DNA from: CAZSWR01 sp964610885
Lineage (GTDB): Bacteria > Bacteroidota > Ignavibacteria > Kapaibacteriales > UBA2268
DNA: 9,437 bases
NCBI GenBank assembly: GCA_964610885.1
Contig: CAZSWR010000112.1
Span: forward strand, 1 to 9,437
Direction of reading: 5' to 3'
The translations under genes were made by a program, and so were the position numbers. The first letter of the stretch is position 1. Every line of letters starts with the position of its first letter. The notes beneath the pieces are model-generated. The model made no database searches and was not told the origin of the DNA. It was given only the letters and a program-made list of their open reading frames with translations. This document shows positions 6,901 through 9,437 of the stretch, piece by piece.

Positions 6901-9360
6901 ACCGTCCGGGCTCCAAGCGATTGATTCAACGCTACCTGTATAGTTATCTATAACCTTTTTATCCAACCTAGTGAATATATTCACGCTCTTTATATAACCA
7001 CTATCACTTGCCAATAATATTGATGTGTCTTTTGATAAATATGAATATTGATTCAAGTAAGAACCTACAGATTCAATTATTGAAATAATATTCTTTGAGG
7101 CAACTTCTAAATATGCAACTGTATCTCCAGTAATAAAAAATAATGATTTATCATCAGTTGACCATTTCAAATTATTTGTATTAGCAATTGTGTCAAAAAT
7201 TACATTATTAAAATCATTATTGAATATTTGTAAACTATCTTTGAAGCTAATTGCATATGTTGAGTTCCTATGGGATAGTGCCATTGAAAGTATTGGCTTT
7301 TTTAAGTTAAAAGTTTTATCAGGTAATCTAGTTAAAAGATTCCATGCGATTACTAATCCGTCATTACCTCCGCTTATCAACTGATTATTTGCTGTACTCC
7401 AGCATAAAGAATTTACTGCTTGTGTATGTTCAGCCAATGTCATTAAATAATTTCCTAAGGAGTCATAAACGGATATTTGATTGCTTCCATTATTAGTTAT
7501 TGCAAATAGTGAGTCATTGCTGCTCCATGCAATTGATGATACTAATGGGGTATAATTGATTGTGTTAATAATGCTGCCATTTATAGCATCAGCTATTATG
7601 AAGTAATAATTTTGGGTATCACATATAAGTACATCATCATATTTCCAATCCATAAATTCACGATTAAATAATAGTAATTTACTTCCACCGCTACTCCAAC
7701 TTAAAGTATATAACGAATGATCCTTATAGTCCCATTCACTAATCACTGAATAGTCCTTGGTATCATATATAACAACTCTACCACCCCATAATAGAACTGC
7801 AAGTTTTGTCTCGTCAGGACTTAAAGCAATTGACCTAATTCTTCCATTCCCGATAAAATAGCTTGTATCATTCCCAGGCACGAACATCAGCGGTCTCTGC
7901 TTCACTCTCATTTGGAAATTACTGCCGTTCAGGTGTGGTATTTTCCATTTGTAGGCAAGGTTAGCGGCAGAGTCGCTTATCAGGTTCCACGAGTTTCCGC
8001 CATCCGTCGAGTATTCCAGCACTACAGTATCCTTCGGGGTTACACCTTCCCACGTAATGGTAGTATCCGTGCAGGGCATCAATCGCTCTCCTCCGTTCGG
8101 GAATGTCAGTTTCAGCGTGGGTTCCGGCGGCGGCACCTCTTCGCATCCGGCATTGGCGTATAGTGTTTCGCCTGTGCAGGCAGTACTGTTGATCGTGAAT
8201 ATTGTATTGGTATATCCCGAATCAGCGGCAGAGTATTTAATCTTCAGTGTGCGAGTCTCGTCTTTGGCAAGCGTGAACGGCGGCGCAGTCCCGCCCCAAT
8301 CGATAATACTATATAAGTTATTGCTTGAAGTTATTGAATTTATATCAAAAGAAGAAACCTCGGCTTTAATTGATAAATTGCCTTCTTTGACAGAGTCCTT
8401 GGGCACGCATCCTAATGACAATGTGTTCCCTAATGGCAGCGAAATATACGACATAGCATATTTCGGGGGTGCGTAGCCCGTTTGAGCGTCCAGCACATTG
8501 TTTAGAGAAATATCGGCAACTCTCCAATCGGTTGAACATGCCTGGCTCTGCCAAGTGATCGTACACGGTTTATAGCCCTGAACCATAAACAAAATGCTTT
8601 TGTAAGCATTCAAAGCATCCTCCAATGAGTTGATATTCTCGAAGTATGTGCCGCCTGTCGCACTCGTGATATTCCTCAAGGACTGAGGCGCAGGCATTCC
8701 GAGCGTAACGCAGTATATCTCGATATTGTTTGCAATTGCTTGATTGATTATTTCTGATTCCCGAGGCGGAATGCTCGGCACGCCGTCTGTTAGAAATACG
8801 ATAACACGTTTGAAGATACCATTTTTCACGATATGAATAGCGCCTGTCGAGGTATTGAGCAGTGCTTCGTTGTAGTCGGTACCGCCCCATGGGCTCAAAC
8901 CATTTACCTTGCTTCTGAGCGTAGTTTTGTTGATGTTGTCGCAAAACAACAAGTCACTATTGATAAAGTTTAAATGATTAAAACTGGTGATACCACATTC
9001 AGATTTATTCTCGGGAAGTCCATCGATCCAGAGTTTCGCGGCGGCCTGGGCGAAATCGATCCTTGGTCCACCGCTGAGCATCGAACTTGAAATATCGATG
9101 GAAAGCACAGAAGAAATAGCGAGCGGTTCCGGCGGCAGAGGGCAGGAAACGTCTAGTATTGTTTTTTGTTCACCATATTCGCTTACTTTGAAATTCGATT
9201 CTGAAAATCCATAAAGAGGCTTTCCATCCGTGCCGTACACATAGAAATTCGCACTGACTATCGGGAAGTTGGAAGCATTTGTGTTGAATACACTTAATTG
9301 GGCAAAAGCAGGGGAAATCAACACAAACATCGATACGAAATATAATATTGCTTTTTTCAT
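3991..9360 (-). CDS. T9SS-secreted VWA / WD40-propeller / HYDIN-like Ig / cohesin-like surface protein
   Basis: The product has 1789 residues from the ATG at 9360-9358. Domains in order: signal peptide 1-20 (AFA-Q cleavage); VWA about 80-260 with a complete metal-binding MIDAS (DISSS at 89-93, Thr161 in WGGTDYNEAL, Asp192 in FLTDG); Ig-like spacer about 265-405; first part of a KNH-type Ig domain 416-487 (FPNGGE at 420-425, TDGGNSW at 452-458); about 14 WD40-like blades at 507-1128 (for example IAWSPDGSKLAV at 814-825 and VWD at 851-853), consistent with two seven-bladed propellers; the KNH tail SDLSDAPWSI at 1131-1140; four choice-of-anchor-D/HYDIN-like Ig repeats about 1145-1565; a cohesin-like domain about 1567-1690; and a T9SS type A sorting domain about 1705-1789 (PNPVSN, NLPNGVYMLVLKS). 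The last should direct outer-membrane translocation and surface anchoring or release. Expected role: surface adhesion or recognition; ligand unknown. An in-frame TTG at 9375 was rejected as start because it overlaps the ribosome binding site. The propeller block is much more AT-rich than its flanks. Confidence 0.93.
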   Translation of the reverse strand: MKKAILYFVSMFVLISPAFAQLSVFNTNASNFPIVSANFYVYGTDGKPLYGFSESNFKVSEYGEQKTILDVSCPLPPEPLAISSVLSIDISSSMLSGGPRIDFAQAAAKLWIDGLPENKSECGITSFNHLNFINSDLLFCDNINKTTLRSKVNGLSPWGGTDYNEALLNTSTGAIHIVKNGIFKRVIVFLTDGVPSIPPRESEIINQAIANNIEIYCVTLGMPAPQSLRNITSATGGTYFENINSLEDALNAYKSILFMVQGYKPCTITWQSQACSTDWRVADISLNNVLDAQTGYAPPKYAMSYISLPLGNTLSLGCVPKDSVKEGNLSIKAEVSSFDINSITSSNNLYSIIDWGGTAPPFTLAKDETRTLKIKYSAADSGYTNTIFTINSTACTGETLYANAGCEEVPPPEPTLKLTFPNGGERLMPCTDTTITWEGVTPKDTVVLEYSTDGGNSWNLISDSAANLAYKWKIPHLNGSNFQMRVKQRPLMFVPGNDTSYFIGNGRIRSIALSPDETKLAVLLWGGRVVIYDTKDYSVISEWDYKDHSLYTLSWSSGGSKLLLFNREFMDWKYDDVLICDTQNYYFIIADAINGSIINTINYTPLVSSIAWSSNDSLFAITNNGSNQISVYDSLGNYLMTLAEHTQAVNSLCWSTANNQLISGGNDGLVIAWNLLTRLPDKTFNLKKPILSMALSHRNSTYAISFKDSLQIFNNDFNNVIFDTIANTNNLKWSTDDKSLFFITGDTVAYLEVASKNIISIIESVGSYLNQYSYLSKDTSILLASDSGYIKSVNIFTRLDKKVIDNYTGSVESIAWSPDGSKLAVLFADKNRKSYSEFYCYLRSPSRKLQVWDITSNSILYELNDSKNYYYSIKWANDGSKIGAIKNRNSIQFFDGISYKELSYIDHISSLDFAWLKDSQRIIASQGDTLKLLDLNGNTHKSTDTIIPYIQSIKINSNEDVVAIRQINIGGEYLDAIKVIDISELKSINTTNNWCYSDIGLSPHGDEISFGGNENDGVSIWNFINNSFYNKAWHYPCWFVSGSTFFSASAQDWNYKRNVLATCDKIGYTFIFKNNDIYPTIQFNLNRCESSNPALAANWAPVDDKILLATGHWDGRIRIASLPSLQEYPQSDLSDAPWSIISPAIASQDVTLGTVNLGGMPIDTIIPAFVRNGDALPVYVDTMLIIGDTLNEFTITSGSPPYTLQPGENKDIEVNFTPKTIGTKTVTICIVTGCDTIKQILTADAIERSIEVAVNVIDFGRHRLGSPQIDTVAMVVKNTGSVPVNFTAASLKGPDNIQFGIDSTGTLPYSLPAGDSIQMKLHFKPLTAGKTSSVLSMDFEGSDPFITVLLLGDVYDQPQISTTNAHDFGEMTCNTTPREFFVVVNNTGGDSLVVSSASIEGTDAADFRVEGFTRKVIRRYPDSIKVVFDPQTYGYKHAQLVLTSNSEYGTDSLKTYIDLSGIKYSVNMALLNDQVNFKLLEPDSMASGTATIKNLGTYPLAWKAPIYIGSYFVIDSIKPEITLPAGTSTVYIRFLGGQPESIYSETYSFEDTCKNSMLLNLSAQTKARAILILRIGSDSAYAGDNVGIPVIMENSSKISESGITSFKADLSFNSTILYPTGNEKGTVTNFVRTVPIEFQSANTDGVLAKIPMIACLGLVDSTIVSINNIVPIGGTATITKEDGTFRLLGVCEEGGKRLVNPYGTVLIGAVMPNPVSNIAEIEYQVRDNAFAELYAVNTLGERVLTFFSGMKTHGTYKEKFDLSNLPNGVYMLVLKSKEDTSMQMIQVIK
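5971..7899 (-). other. AT-rich propeller block nested within the KNH domain of the surface-protein gene
   Basis: This segment encodes about residues 488-1130 of the VWA/propeller protein, essentially all WD40-like blades. Hand-counted 60-base lines inside it give 20-27% GC (6241-6300, 6661-6720, 7081-7140, 7201-7260), and about 35-42% near both ends. Sampled lines beside it give 47-62% (5101, 5701, 5941, 7861, 8101). The encoded residues are correspondingly rich in Asn, Ile, Ser, Tyr and Lys. Upstream of the block the KNH domain breaks off after FQMRVK; downstream it resumes with SDLSDAPWSI, the usual last strand of that domain. I saw no transposase, terminal inverted repeats or obvious target duplication at the ends, so the boundaries come from domain logic and composition only. 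Confidence 0.65.
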
Positions 9361-9366
9361 TTTATT

Positions 9367-9372
9367 TCCTTT
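9367..9372 (-). promoter_or_regulatory. Ribosome binding site that fixes the start of the VWA/propeller gene
   Basis: AAAGGA lies 6 nt upstream of the ATG at 9360-9358. An upstream in-frame TTG (9375-9373) immediately precedes this box. Starting there would translate the box itself and put a charged KGN stretch in front of an otherwise standard MKKAIL signal peptide, so the ATG is preferred. Confidence 0.75.
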
Positions 9373-9390
9373 CAATTATTTCTTTTTCTC

Positions 9391-9428
9391 CACCCATCCG
9401 ATAGCCACGAAAAGCCATCGGATGAGTG
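9391..9428 (-). repeat. 15-bp inverted repeat (hairpin) upstream of the VWA/propeller gene
   Basis: Minus-strand RNA from 9428 to 9391 can form a 15-bp stem: CACTCATCCGATGGC pairs with GCTATCGGATGGGTG through two G-U wobbles, with loop TTTTCGTG. The wobbles become A-C mismatches on the plus strand, so the structure favours minus-strand RNA. The stem is followed by purine-rich sequence (GAGAAAAAGAAATAA) with no T-run, so it is not a canonical terminator of an upstream gene. It sits 30 nt before the start codon. It may be a 5'-leader structure, a factor-dependent or degraded terminator of a gene beyond the right edge, or a dispersed intergenic palindrome. No promoter is recognisable in the remaining bases of the leader. 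Confidence 0.6.
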
Positions 9429-9437
9429 TTGCTATTG

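Noticed and set aside
5971..7899. The AT-rich block as a transposon, intein or other mobile element
   Set aside because: It encodes propeller blades throughout, with no transposase, splicing motifs or visible terminal repeats. A domain insertion explains it better.
8057..8476. Plus-strand open frame of 139 codons opposite the KNH/Ig spacer region
   Set aside because: It is antisense to well-supported domains, with no ribosome binding site or recognisable motifs.
9361..9375. An upstream TTG start at 9375 for the surface-protein gene, adding five residues
   Set aside because: The AAAGGA ribosome binding site lies between this TTG and the ATG at 9360, and the ATG gives a normal signal peptide beginning MKKAIL.

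Overview
The window holds three genes, all read from the minus strand (right to left), and each encodes a protein with an N-terminal export signal. The organism is most likely a member of the Bacteroidota/Chlorobiota/Ignavibacteria group (FCB superphylum). The largest protein ends in a type A sorting domain of the type IX secretion system (T9SS), a system essentially confined to that group. It also carries tandem HYDIN-like Ig modules and a cohesin-like module, a style common in uncultured Ignavibacteria and Kapabacteria; placement at that rank is inference only.

In transcription order: (1) 9360-3991 encodes a 1789-residue secreted mosaic protein: signal peptide, VWA domain with complete MIDAS, an Ig-like spacer, a KNH-type Ig domain interrupted by about 14 WD40-like blades, four HYDIN-like Ig repeats, a cohesin-like domain and a T9SS sorting domain. 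A 77-nt upstream stretch (9361-9437) carries a clear ribosome binding site and a 15-bp hairpin. A good intrinsic terminator (3973-3931) follows the gene. (2) 3919-452 encodes a 1155-residue TPR-CHAT protein: signal peptide, about 540 residues of TPR helices, and a C-terminal CHAT (caspase-family) peptidase domain with intact His and Cys. Its start codon lies only 14 nt past the terminator. (3) 396-25 encodes a short 123-residue exported protein with two Asp-box (YCF48/BNR) repeats, ending in tandem stops at the left edge of the window.

The most striking point is inside gene 1. The propeller block is very AT-rich (20-27% GC in hand-counted central lines, against about 47-62% in sampled flanking lines). 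It appears to split one Ig-like KNH domain whose two halves remain recognisable on either side. This looks like insertion of a whole double beta-propeller into an existing surface-protein gene.

Functionally, the VWA/propeller/Ig protein should be a large cell-surface or secreted binding protein. The TPR-CHAT protein is predicted to be an envelope-localised caspase-like protease or a scaffold. The short Asp-box protein may be a remnant of a larger propeller. Nothing in the sequence proves that the three work together. I saw no tRNA, rRNA, CRISPR array, insertion sequence, integrase, origin or plus-strand gene.
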